This document shows positions 1-6,241 of a stretch of 25,284 nucleotides of DNA, piece by piece (position 1 is the first letter of the stretch; every line of letters starts with the position of its first letter). Location of the stretch: assembly GCA_964556005.1 (NCBI GenBank), contig CAZKUR010000056.1, positions 1 to 25,284 on the forward strand. The letters are read 5' to 3'. The translations under genes and the position numbers were made by a program. The DNA comes from CAZKUR01 sp964556005 (GTDB lineage Bacteria; Bacteroidota; Ignavibacteria; Ignavibacteriales; Ignavibacteriaceae). Under the pieces are notes generated by a model. The model ran no database searches and was not told the DNA's origin. It was given only the letters and a program-made list of their open reading frames with translations.

Positions 1-159
1 ATGATTTTTACCGGAATTCGCCGTGATAAATTTATGGAGTATAATCCTACACAAAAGCGTGTAAGCTGGAACGGCTGTGCGTTGTTTACTTTTGAAGGAG
101 ATTTGATTAGAGATGTGCGGGTACTCGGTGATTTGAAGAATCTTGATGCGCAGCTTTAA
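1..159 (+). CDS. SnoaL-like ester cyclase family protein, C-terminal fragment
   Basis: The reading frame is open from the window edge to a TAA at 157-159, giving 52 residues. The ATG at base 1 is probably internal, because what is visible matches only the last third of a SnoaL-like polyketide/ester cyclase domain. Supporting motifs are FTG at the start, an NPTQKRVSWNG segment (the family usually has PTGKRV.W.G), a strand CALFTFEGDLI, and the ending VLGDLKNLDAQL, which resembles the common W.LGD...L..QL terminus. SnoaL-like proteins are small cone-shaped alpha+beta barrels, often of unknown substrate. It is co-directional with the toxin-antitoxin remnants but has no obvious functional link to them. 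Family assignment is moderately secure; no function beyond the fold can be given. Confidence 0.6.
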   Translation: MIFTGIRRDKFMEYNPTQKRVSWNGCALFTFEGDLIRDVRVLGDLKNLDAQL

Positions 160-295
160 AAAATCAGACATGATAATTGAAGATGAAAAAATAAATCATC
201 CTCTCTTTTAATGATATAGCTCTCTCACGTAAAAATTGATGACTTTCAAGAAATTTTCGATTATTTTAATATTAGAAATAAAATAACATTTAGTT
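160..295. other. Intergenic region upstream of the MntA-like gene
   Basis: AT-rich spacer between the ester cyclase tail and the nucleotidyltransferase gene. I see no coding frame, convincing terminator hairpin or clear promoter box. The bases just before the next ATG (ATTTAGTT) contain no recognisable Shine-Dalgarno sequence. Confidence 0.5.
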
Positions 296-583
296 ATGGA
301 TAGGAAATTAAAAAAACAAATAAGTAATTTTTTCAAAAAAAAGCCGGTCCTGCGTGCATACTTGTTTGGTTCCGAATCTCGCAACGAATCAAACGAAAAT
401 AGTGATGTTGATATTTTAGTTGAGTTAGATTATTCGAAACCCATAGGTTTAGATTTCATAAAAATGCAATTTGAACTTGAAGAAATTACACATAAAAAAG
501 TAGATTTGATTTCAAGCGGTGGTATATCAAAATATATTCGACCTTTTATTGAACAAGATAAAATACTGATTTATGAAAAATAG
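296..583 (+). CDS. MntA-type minimal nucleotidyltransferase antitoxin
   Basis: A 95-residue protein with the minimal nucleotidyltransferase (MNT) signature GSESR...SDVDILVE at residues 25-43. The Gly25-Ser26 pair, Asp37 and Asp39, and a likely third metal-binding acid Asp70 in KKVDLIS, are all present, so the active site looks intact. In the known MntA-HepT pairs, MntA neutralises the HEPN ribonuclease HepT by attaching AMP units to a tyrosine in its RX4HXY motif. The downstream gene is a HepT-type HEPN gene that starts 11 bp before this gene's stop, which is the usual arrangement. That partner carries a nonsense codon, so this antitoxin appears orphaned. The family call is secure; present-day activity is inferred only from conserved residues. 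Confidence 0.88.
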   Translation: MDRKLKKQISNFFKKKPVLRAYLFGSESRNESNENSDVDILVELDYSKPIGLDFIKMQFELEEITHKKVDLISSGGISKYIRPFIEQDKILIYEK

Positions 584-917
584 AATTGGGGATAAGGCAA
601 GGCTTCAGCACATTTCAGATGCTATTAAAGAAATGGAAGAGTATACCAAAAATTGTTCCTTCAAAGTTTTTCAATCTAATTCCATGATGCAGTATGCTAC
701 AGTTAAACAATTAGAAATAATCGGTTAAGCCGCAAGCCATATTTCAGAACACTCGAAGAAGTTATATAAAGAAATTGAGTGGCGGGAAATTGTGGGTTTG
801 AGAAATATATTAATTCACGAATATTTTGGAATTGATACAAAAATAGTTTGGGATATTTTACAAAAAGATTTACCACAACTTAAAATTCACGTTGAAGAAA
901 TTCTTAAACAAATTTAG
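573..917 (+). pseudogene. HepT-like HEPN toxin, interrupted by an in-frame TAA
   Basis: Frame from ATG 573 to TAG 915-917, 114 codons, with a single in-frame TAA at 726-728 (codon 52). The product would read KQLEIIG-stop-AASHISEH; the family normally has Glu at the stop position (EIIGEAA), so one G-to-T change (GAA to TAA) explains the lesion. After the stop, the HEPN catalytic motif is still perfect: Arg77-x4-His82-x-Tyr84 in GLRNILIHEYFG, including the tyrosine that MntA modifies in characterised pairs. It starts inside the antitoxin gene in another frame, so the two were translationally coupled. The rest of the frame is clean, which points to recent inactivation. A sequencing error cannot be excluded from one sequence. 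Confidence 0.85.
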
Positions 918-918
918 T

Positions 919-939
919 GGAAAAAACAAACGTTTTTTT
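919..939 (+). terminator. A/T hairpin after the HepT pseudogene, possible terminator
   Basis: AAAAAAC at 921-927 pairs with GTTTTTT at 932-938 around a 4-base loop, just after the TAG at 915-917. The stem is seven pairs with a single G-C, and its T-rich side doubles as the T tract. Placement fits a terminator, but the weak stem makes this tentative. Confidence 0.3.
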
Positions 940-985
940 CTATGTTAAAAAATAAATATTAGCATTTTTACTATTCGGGGTGATT

Positions 986-1654
986 ATGGAGAAATTACTG
1001 TTCATCTGTTTTTCCATTTTAATGTATTTTACTATTAACGGCTGTGTTGCATCGAGCAGTTATTATACTGCAAGAACTCTTGAAAAAAATAAATTAGCTT
1101 TGGGATTTAGTGCGGACGATATACTTATCAAAAGTTCAAATTCTTCCGGCATTCAAGTCGGCATTTCTAAAGATTTACCTTTTGCTCCCTCAATCGGATT
1201 TGCATACGGTTTGCCTCTTAGACTTGAAACAGGCCTTCGCTGGTATCCGCCTAAATTCATTGAAGCAACTTTACGTGAGCAGGTTAATCCAAGAACATTT
1301 GACGAGTTTGATTTCAGCATTAACTTTAGTTTTGCAACGTTGCTCGGTGCTTATTCATATGTAAAGTACGGTGCAACGATTAGCAAGAAAATAGATATGC
1401 TCGAACCTTTCCTGCACTATTCCTTTTATCATACAGTCGGCGATTTGAAAATGTCAGGAGATAATTCTTTCGATGGTTTTATAAATGATTTAACAAGCAA
1501 TCTTATAAACAACAGCCGCACAATCGGATTCGGTTTGGGCATTCAAGTTAAAAAAGTTGAATTTTTCCCTGAAGCCGATTACCAGTACTTTGACAATAAT
1601 ATGTCGTACGGTTTGTGGCATTTGGGAATAGGTTTGCATCTGTACACAAATTAG
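986..1654 (+). CDS. Putative outer-membrane lipoprotein with beta-barrel-like strands
   Basis: I do not recognise the family. The frame is open from a GTG at 980, but ATG 986 is the better start: GGGGTG at 977-982 then sits as ribosome binding site just upstream, and the product begins directly with a lipoprotein-type signal (MEKLLFICFSILMYFTINGC, Cys20). The rest is made of alternating polar/hydrophobic segments with many aromatics (GFAYGLPLRLETGLRWYP, LLGAYSYVKYGATI, EPFLHYSFYHTVG, SRTIGFGLGIQV, FFPEADYQYF) and ends in GLWHLGIGLHLYTN. That pattern suggests a small beta-barrel or beta-sandwich at the outer membrane. It lies between two broken toxin-antitoxin genes, and its stop codon abuts a Phd remnant, so it may have arrived by rearrangement. 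Function unknown. Confidence 0.65.
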   Translation: MEKLLFICFSILMYFTINGCVASSSYYTARTLEKNKLALGFSADDILIKSSNSSGIQVGISKDLPFAPSIGFAYGLPLRLETGLRWYPPKFIEATLREQVNPRTFDEFDFSINFSFATLLGAYSYVKYGATISKKIDMLEPFLHYSFYHTVGDLKMSGDNSFDGFINDLTSNLINNSRTIGFGLGIQVKKVEFFPEADYQYFDNNMSYGLWHLGIGLHLYTN

Positions 1655-1655
1655 A

Positions 1656-1862
1656 AAATCATTTGTAATAACTCAGAATGGAGAAGCAAAAGTTGTTGTG
1701 CAGGATATTAAGACGTATGAAAAAATGCAGGATACAATGATGTTAAAATTATTGGCAATGACATCTGAAAAAGACAAATCTGCAAAGGATATTAAAGCCA
1801 CATTCAACTCTTTGAGAAATGAATTAATCTTGACTGGAGAAGAAATATACAGGAAATATTGA
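1656..1862 (+). pseudogene. Phd/YefM-type antitoxin, 5'-truncated remnant
   Basis: Starting one base after the preceding gene's stop, this frame encodes KSFVITQNGEAKVVVQDI followed by KTYEKMQDTMMLKLLAM and runs to TGA at 1860-1862. This matches the middle and C-terminal part of Phd/YefM antitoxins (VITQNGEAKAVL.D...YE..QE...LLKLL). The N-terminal DNA-binding part, with its start codon, is missing; upstream in this frame is the 3' end of the lipoprotein gene. An internal ATG could give only a short C-terminal peptide. No RelE/ParE toxin follows before the convergent galactokinase gene. It reads as the leftover of a deletion or insertion junction. Confidence 0.75.
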
Positions 1863-1932
1863 GTGAAAGATTGCTGCGTTAAAGCTGCTGCATAATCTCT
1901 TTAATTAGTAAAAAGTCAATCATTTACATTCC

Positions 1933-3090
1933 CTATTCAACAATCTCCGTCCCCCCAACAATCTCACTAATATAAAACTTCGGCTCTACGCCAAACTTTT
2001 CAAAATATTTTACCGAAACATTTTTTTTAAAATCTTCAATCCTTTTTTCTTCGACGAGGTTTATTGTACATCCGCCAAATCCACCTCCCATCATTCTTGC
2101 TCCGGTTACACCTTCAAGCTGAGAAGCAATATCAACAAGCAAGTCAAGTTCTTTGCAGCTTACTTCGTAGCCGTTCTTTAATCCTTCGTGCGATTGATAC
2201 ATTTTTTCACCGAAGGCAGAAAAATTATTTATGCTTAAATCGGTGCAGGCAGATTCAACTCTTTCGTTTTCCTTGATTACAAATTCGCATCTTTTAAATG
2301 TTACAGGGTCCAAATCATTTTGGTGTTCATAAAGGAAATTCAAATTTACGTCGCGCAGGCTGTTTATCGAGGAATCGAATTTACTTAATTTTGCAACACC
2401 ATCCTCGCACTGTTTTCTTCTTAAATTATATTCCGTAGCCGCCAATGAATGTTTCACCTGCGTATCGCATAAAACAATTATTAATTCTTTATTCTCAAAA
2501 GGAAAATATTCGTAATCCAGCGAGCGGCAGTCGAGCTTGAGAACTTTATTTTCTTTCCCGAAAATATTTATGAACTGATCCATTATTCCGCATTGAACTC
2601 CGACAAATTCATTTTCCGCCTTCTGCGATAATTTTACAAGATTAAATTTATCGATTCCGAGTTCAAACAATTCATTCAGTGCAAATGCAAGCCCGGCTTC
2701 AATTGCGGCGGAGGAAGAAAGCCCGGCACCGATTGGAATATCTCCCCCGAAAACACATTCAAATCCTCTGATTTCATGTCCTAATTTTTTTATTTGATCA
2801 AGAACGCCGATGAGATAATTTGCCCATGATTTTTCGGACTTCTCTAATTTATTTACTTCAAATTCACAGCTTTCATTTAGATCGGCCGCATGGAGATAAC
2901 ATTTATTATCTTTCCCCGGATGAATTGCGAAGTAGATGAATTTATCGATAGCTGCCGGTAAAACAAATCCTTCGTTATAATCGGTATGCTCGCCGATTAA
3001 ATTCACTCTTCCGGGCGAGCGGATTATTACCGGCTTCTTATTAAAAAGCCTTTCAAATTCCGATTTAACCTTCCCCATTTCCAAAATCAT
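1933..3090 (-). CDS. galK: Galactokinase
   Basis: A 385-residue GHMP kinase of normal length that phosphorylates D-galactose to galactose 1-phosphate in the cytoplasm, the first committed Leloir step. All three family motifs are present: the galactokinase signature PGRVNLIGEHTDYNEGFVLP at 26-45, the ATP-binding loop IPIGAGLSSSAAIE at 118-131, and GGGFGG in motif III at 335-340. Asp171 in CGIMDQF is the expected catalytic base. The start follows an AAGGTGA ribosome binding site with about 5 bp spacing; a second ATG four codons on is possible. It is last in a transporter, small membrane protein, galK unit with 15-bp gaps. galT and galE are not in the window. Very secure, and the best clue that the locus yields galactose. 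Confidence 0.97.
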   Translation of the reverse strand: MILEMGKVKSEFERLFNKKPVIIRSPGRVNLIGEHTDYNEGFVLPAAIDKFIYFAIHPGKDNKCYLHAADLNESCEFEVNKLEKSEKSWANYLIGVLDQIKKLGHEIRGFECVFGGDIPIGAGLSSSAAIEAGLAFALNELFELGIDKFNLVKLSQKAENEFVGVQCGIMDQFINIFGKENKVLKLDCRSLDYEYFPFENKELIIVLCDTQVKHSLAATEYNLRRKQCEDGVAKLSKFDSSINSLRDVNLNFLYEHQNDLDPVTFKRCEFVIKENERVESACTDLSINNFSAFGEKMYQSHEGLKNGYEVSCKELDLLVDIASQLEGVTGARMMGGGFGGCTINLVEEKRIEDFKKNVSVKYFEKFGVEPKFYISEIVGGTEIVE

Positions 3091-3105
3091 TCTTCACCTT
3101 TTAAT

Positions 3106-3309
3106 TTATTCAATTTTTATCTTCCTGTTTCTTATGATATAAATTATACCCACAACAACCATAACGGCTCCCCACCAGATGTCGGGATGCTTTTCACCTA
3201 ATACAACTTTACTCTCCGGGGGAAAATACAGATTATATATTCCCGACATTAAAATAATGCCTCCCATTATGGTTAAAATCAATCCGACAAAATACCAGAT
3301 AGGTTTCAT
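3106..3309 (-). CDS. Small membrane protein with two transmembrane segments
   Basis: A 67-residue protein I do not recognise. It has two hydrophobic stretches, about residues 5-27 (WYFVGLILTIMGGIILMSGIYN) and 44-60 (IWWGAVMVVVGIIYII), joined by a short polar loop (FPPESKVVLGEKHPD), with a basic tail RNRKIKIE. The start is supported by AGAAGGAG about 8 bp before ATG. It sits between the symporter (13-bp gap upstream) and galK (15-bp gap downstream) and must be co-transcribed with both. It could be an accessory subunit of the symporter or a simple membrane anchor; the sequence alone does not decide. Confidence 0.75.
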   Translation of the reverse strand: MKPIWYFVGLILTIMGGIILMSGIYNLYFPPESKVVLGEKHPDIWWGAVMVVVGIIYIIRNRKIKIE

Positions 3310-3322
3310 ATTAAAACTCCTT

Positions 3323-4984
3323 CTACCAATAAATTATATTCAATATAATCAATACTATGAATGAAACTATCGCATAGAATTCAGGTTTCCTGTAAATAAC
3401 AACATCTTTTGTCACGGTTTCCTGTGTCAATCCTTTAACCAATCCGACTAATTCTTCCTTTGGCCTCTTCTTAGTAAACAGGCTGATAATTATCGTAACT
3501 CCGAAACAGATAAGCCATGCCCACCATGCACGCCAGAAATTTGCAGCCATAACGCTCGATGTATTCGACATAGTAATTATACTCTGGTTAATCCAGTTGA
3601 ATTTTACGGCAAGATAAAGCGTAAAAGACGAGCCCATTCCTGCAACCAAACCCCAGAAAGCGCCGTTCGGCGTAATCCAGACAATGAACATTCCCAAAAG
3701 CATAGTTGCAAACAACGGGGCATTTACCCATGAGAATATCGCCTGCATATAATCCATAATGCTCGGAAAACTTTTTGCCCAGTATGCGGTAACAAGGCTG
3801 AGTGCTACTCCAATTACAGTTGCAGCTCTGCCCATCCACAGAAGATGAGCGTCCGAAGCATTTTTATTTAAAACAGATTTGTAAATATCGTAAGTCCAAA
3901 CTGTATTGAATGCGCTTATATTTCCTGCCTGCCCTGCCATGAAACCAGCAAGCAATGCCGTTACGCCTAAACCTATTAACCCGGTTGGATAGTACCTGGC
4001 AATTAATAAAGGTAAAGCAGAATCATAATTTACCTGACCTCCGTCTTTAAGCAGTGCAAAACCGCTGTGCGGATCGTTTGCAAGGACAATGGCAATAAGC
4101 CCTGCAAGAATAACGATAAAAGGAATCATCATTTTAAAAAATGAAGCAAGTACCGGAGTCATTCTCGCCGTACGCAAATCCTTTGCCGAAAATGCTCTTT
4201 GCACCACAAGAAAATCGGTTGTCCAATATCCAAAGGAAAGGACAAAACCCAAACCTAACACTATGCCGCCCCAGGAAACCATCATCCCATTCGCAGTCGG
4301 GTCCGCTGAGTTGGACCATAAATGATTAAAGGTTTCAGGTATCCTTGCAAATATCTGATGAACACTACCTATTTCAATTATTCCCATGATCGAGACTAAA
4401 AACAATCCGAACCATATTAAAAAGAATTGAATAATTTCGGTGAAGATAGCCGAAAGCAGGCCGCTCAAAGTTACATAAACCGCAACGGTAATTGCAGCCA
4501 GCCACATACTTATGTCCCAGTTCCATCCTAAAAATGTATGCAGCACAAGCGCCATTGCATAAAGATTTATTCCTGATACAAGCAGCGTCATTATTGCAAA
4601 AGCAAACCCATTAAGCACCCTGGTCTTTTCATCGAAGCGCAGCTTTAAATAGCCGGGAACAGATTTAATCTTGCTGCTGTAATAAAACGGCATCATGTAA
4701 ATACCAAGGAACAGCATCGCCGGAATTGCACCAATCCAGTAAAAGTGTGCAACATACATCCCGTACTTAAAAGTATTTCCAGTCATCCCCATTAATTCGA
4801 GAGCACCAAGATTTGCAGAAAGAAAAGCTATGCCTGCCACCCATGCACTGTTTCTTCTTCCGGCAAGGAAAAAATCATTTTCATTTTTTGTGAATTTTTT
4901 AAGATAAAATCCTATACCAATCACAAAAGTAAAGTAGATTGCAATTATCAGCCAATCCACAAATGAGAGTCCGATGGCACTCAT
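3323..4984 (-). CDS. Sodium:solute symporter (SSS/SGLT family), probable galactose uptake
   Basis: A 553-residue inner-membrane protein with about 13-14 hydrophobic segments. Family features are the N-terminal DFFLAGR (37-43) and SANLGALELMGMTG (56-69), the TEIIQFFLIWFG helix (182-193), and GYWTTDFLVVQRAFSAK (252-268) with Lys284 in the following helix. Members couple sugar, amino acid or vitamin uptake to the sodium gradient. A sugar substrate, probably galactose, is inferred because galK lies two genes downstream in the same unit. By hand alignment, two vSGLT galactose-contact positions differ here (Gln69 to Glu63, Asn260 to Asp257), while the Lys294 equivalent is kept. The start has AAAGGG 7 bp upstream. 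Family secure; substrate inferred. Confidence 0.9.
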   Translation of the reverse strand: MSAIGLSFVDWLIIAIYFTFVIGIGFYLKKFTKNENDFFLAGRRNSAWVAGIAFLSANLGALELMGMTGNTFKYGMYVAHFYWIGAIPAMLFLGIYMMPFYYSSKIKSVPGYLKLRFDEKTRVLNGFAFAIMTLLVSGINLYAMALVLHTFLGWNWDISMWLAAITVAVYVTLSGLLSAIFTEIIQFFLIWFGLFLVSIMGIIEIGSVHQIFARIPETFNHLWSNSADPTANGMMVSWGGIVLGLGFVLSFGYWTTDFLVVQRAFSAKDLRTARMTPVLASFFKMMIPFIVILAGLIAIVLANDPHSGFALLKDGGQVNYDSALPLLIARYYPTGLIGLGVTALLAGFMAGQAGNISAFNTVWTYDIYKSVLNKNASDAHLLWMGRAATVIGVALSLVTAYWAKSFPSIMDYMQAIFSWVNAPLFATMLLGMFIVWITPNGAFWGLVAGMGSSFTLYLAVKFNWINQSIITMSNTSSVMAANFWRAWWAWLICFGVTIIISLFTKKRPKEELVGLVKGLTQETVTKDVVIYRKPEFYAIVSFIVLIILNIIYW

Positions 4985-5024
4985 ATATTTTCCCTTTATT
5001 AATTGAATGGTTTATTAGTTATTA

Positions 5025-5063
5025 AAAATAATTTCCCGAACTATATAAATGTTACTATTATTA
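5025..5063. repeat. Direct repeat copy 1, upstream of the transporter
   Basis: Pairs with 5178-5216, 153 bp away; about 30 of 39 positions are identical by hand alignment. The shared core reads CCGAACTRTRTAAATRTTA. It lies about 40 bp before the transporter start, so this copy is promoter-proximal. Confidence 0.55.
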
Positions 5064-5069
5064 CTCAGG

Positions 5070-5109
5070 CTGTCACTGCTTCTCCTTAAGGGAAACCATT
5101 ATGTGACAG
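5070..5109. promoter_or_regulatory. Nested inverted repeat, possible operator or hairpin
   Basis: CTGTCAC at 5070-5076 is the exact reverse complement of GTGACAG at 5103-5109. The 26-bp interior contains the perfect palindrome CCTTAAGG at 5084-5091, extended with one mismatch to TTCTCCTTAAGGGAA. It could bind a dimeric regulator or form a hairpin. No match to a named site is claimed. Confidence 0.4.
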
Positions 5110-5140
5110 AAATTTATAATACTTGAAAAAATGAGGCCGA

Positions 5141-5160
5141 GTCATTGTGTAAACCATGAC
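5141..5160. promoter_or_regulatory. Candidate 20-bp operator palindrome
   Basis: GTCATTGTGTAAACCATGAC reads as an even-length palindrome with 8 of 10 pairs matching (mismatches at 5146/5155 and 5149/5152). The length and symmetry are typical of LacI-family operators, although the central CG usual in many of them is TA here. A LacI-family gene is encoded about 2.4 kb away in the same cluster, which makes a link plausible but unproven. Confidence 0.4.
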
Positions 5161-5177
5161 TGCCAAGTATAATGAGA

Positions 5178-5216
5178 AAAATAAATTACCGAACTGTGTA
5201 AATATTATGATTTTAA
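5178..5216. repeat. Direct repeat copy 2, upstream of the transporter
   Basis: Second copy of the 39-bp imperfect repeat. It carries TGTGTAAAT where copy 1 has TATATAAAT, so this copy shares its octamer with the palindrome at 5141-5160. Confidence 0.55.
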
Positions 5217-5245
5217 ATCCCTTTAATCAAATTTAAAAAGAATAA

Positions 5246-6232
5246 TTAAAATTTTATTTCAGGCATTCCCTCCCACAAACTAAATTCAATTTGCCAGTTT
5301 TTTTCTTCGTTGATTCCGATAACAGAACATTCGTTTCTTTTTATCGCTTCACTTAATGAATCGGGTCTGCCTGAAGCCGGTTCCAGCGCAACGGTAAAAT
5401 GCTTTTTATTTGAATCGACAGGCCAGCCGCCGTAACACAACCAGATGCCAAGGTAAGGCAATTTTTTGCTGTCGAAGGAAATAAGGATCGATTCGTTTTT
5501 TAATGGACGATATAATACTGCAAAACCTTTATCCAAAGAATCGGTAAATCCTTTTAATGCAATGCCTGTATCTTTGCTTTTAATTTTGAAATAATTTCTC
5601 CCGTTACTGTCGCTGTTAAGACTAGTCCATTCTATATATTGGCCAAATGTACCGATTTCAGCATCGGAAGCCCAATTAACTAATAATTTATCAACACATT
5701 CCGGAATAATAATTCTATCCCCTTCTTCAACTGCAAGAAGCGGGTGAGCAGACCAAATATAATTCAAAGTACAGCCGGAAAGATTGACCAAATTGTAGTC
5801 AATAATTAAATGGTTTTCTTTTAAAGTAATCATTTTTTCTATTGTATATTTAGCATTCACACCTTTGGTAAAAAATAAAATAGATTCACCCTGAATTTTA
5901 TAGTTCCATTCTTTCGACCACAATTCGCCGTGATCGGGATAATTTATTTTATTTGATCCTGCATTCCCGTTTTGAACCGTCACTTCCGAAGCTTCAATAG
6001 TAGGGAAGCATTCATCAAACCCGCTTGCATCGTACATGGAATAATCGGCACCGTGAAAAGCTTGTTTATAGATTTTATCTTTTCCCTGATTTTCCAGTAA
6101 AAATTGCGTACCGGTTTTTTTATTAATAAGGCCGATCATTTTACTTCCAAGCTGCGGAAGAAACACAGCCTCGATTAAATTATTCCTAATGGATAAATGC
6201 ACTAACCCATTTTGCTTATATTCTCGAATCAT
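5246..6232 (-). CDS. Galactose-mutarotase-like (aldose 1-epimerase-type) protein
   Basis: A 328-residue protein without signal peptide, so cytoplasmic. It fits the galactose mutarotase-like superfamily of beta-sandwich sugar-binding enzymes: GFDECFPT (71-78), the active-site-like His101 in YPDHGELWS, a second histidine His163 in WSAHPLLAVEEGD, and a likely catalytic base Glu284 in VALEPASGRPDS. Classical GalM proteins interconvert the alpha and beta anomers of aldoses; this one belongs to a divergent branch, so the exact reaction is uncertain. It starts 9 bp after the M24-like gene's stop, with only a weak ribosome binding site, suggesting coupling. Supplying alpha-galactose for galactokinase would fit the neighbourhood. 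Fold is fairly sure, substrate inferred. Confidence 0.78.
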   Translation of the reverse strand: MIREYKQNGLVHLSIRNNLIEAVFLPQLGSKMIGLINKKTGTQFLLENQGKDKIYKQAFHGADYSMYDASGFDECFPTIEASEVTVQNGNAGSNKINYPDHGELWSKEWNYKIQGESILFFTKGVNAKYTIEKMITLKENHLIIDYNLVNLSGCTLNYIWSAHPLLAVEEGDRIIIPECVDKLLVNWASDAEIGTFGQYIEWTSLNSDSNGRNYFKIKSKDTGIALKGFTDSLDKGFAVLYRPLKNESILISFDSKKLPYLGIWLCYGGWPVDSNKKHFTVALEPASGRPDSLSEAIKRNECSVIGINEEKNWQIEFSLWEGMPEIKF

Positions 6233-6241
6233 TATAAATCT

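Larger units (their letters stand above)
4985..5245 (-). promoter_or_regulatory. Likely promoter/operator region of the transporter-galK unit
   Basis: This 261-bp spacer separates the mutarotase-like gene from the transporter and contains no credible gene. It holds an imperfect 39-bp direct repeat (5025-5063 and 5178-5216), a 20-bp imperfect palindrome (5141-5160), and a 7-bp perfect inverted repeat (5070-5076 with 5103-5109) enclosing a smaller palindrome. The octamer TGTGTAAA occurs twice, at 5146 and 5195. The LacI-family gene nearby makes operator function plausible. I cannot place -10 and -35 boxes with confidence. Confidence 0.5.

Noticed and set aside
980..985. GTG start at 980 for the lipoprotein
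   Set aside because: The GTG lies within the GGGGTG ribosome-binding-like sequence; ATG 986 is better spaced and starts the signal peptide.
1863..1932. RelE/ParE toxin after the Phd remnant
   Set aside because: The frames after 1862 are short and show no toxin motif before the convergent galK stop.
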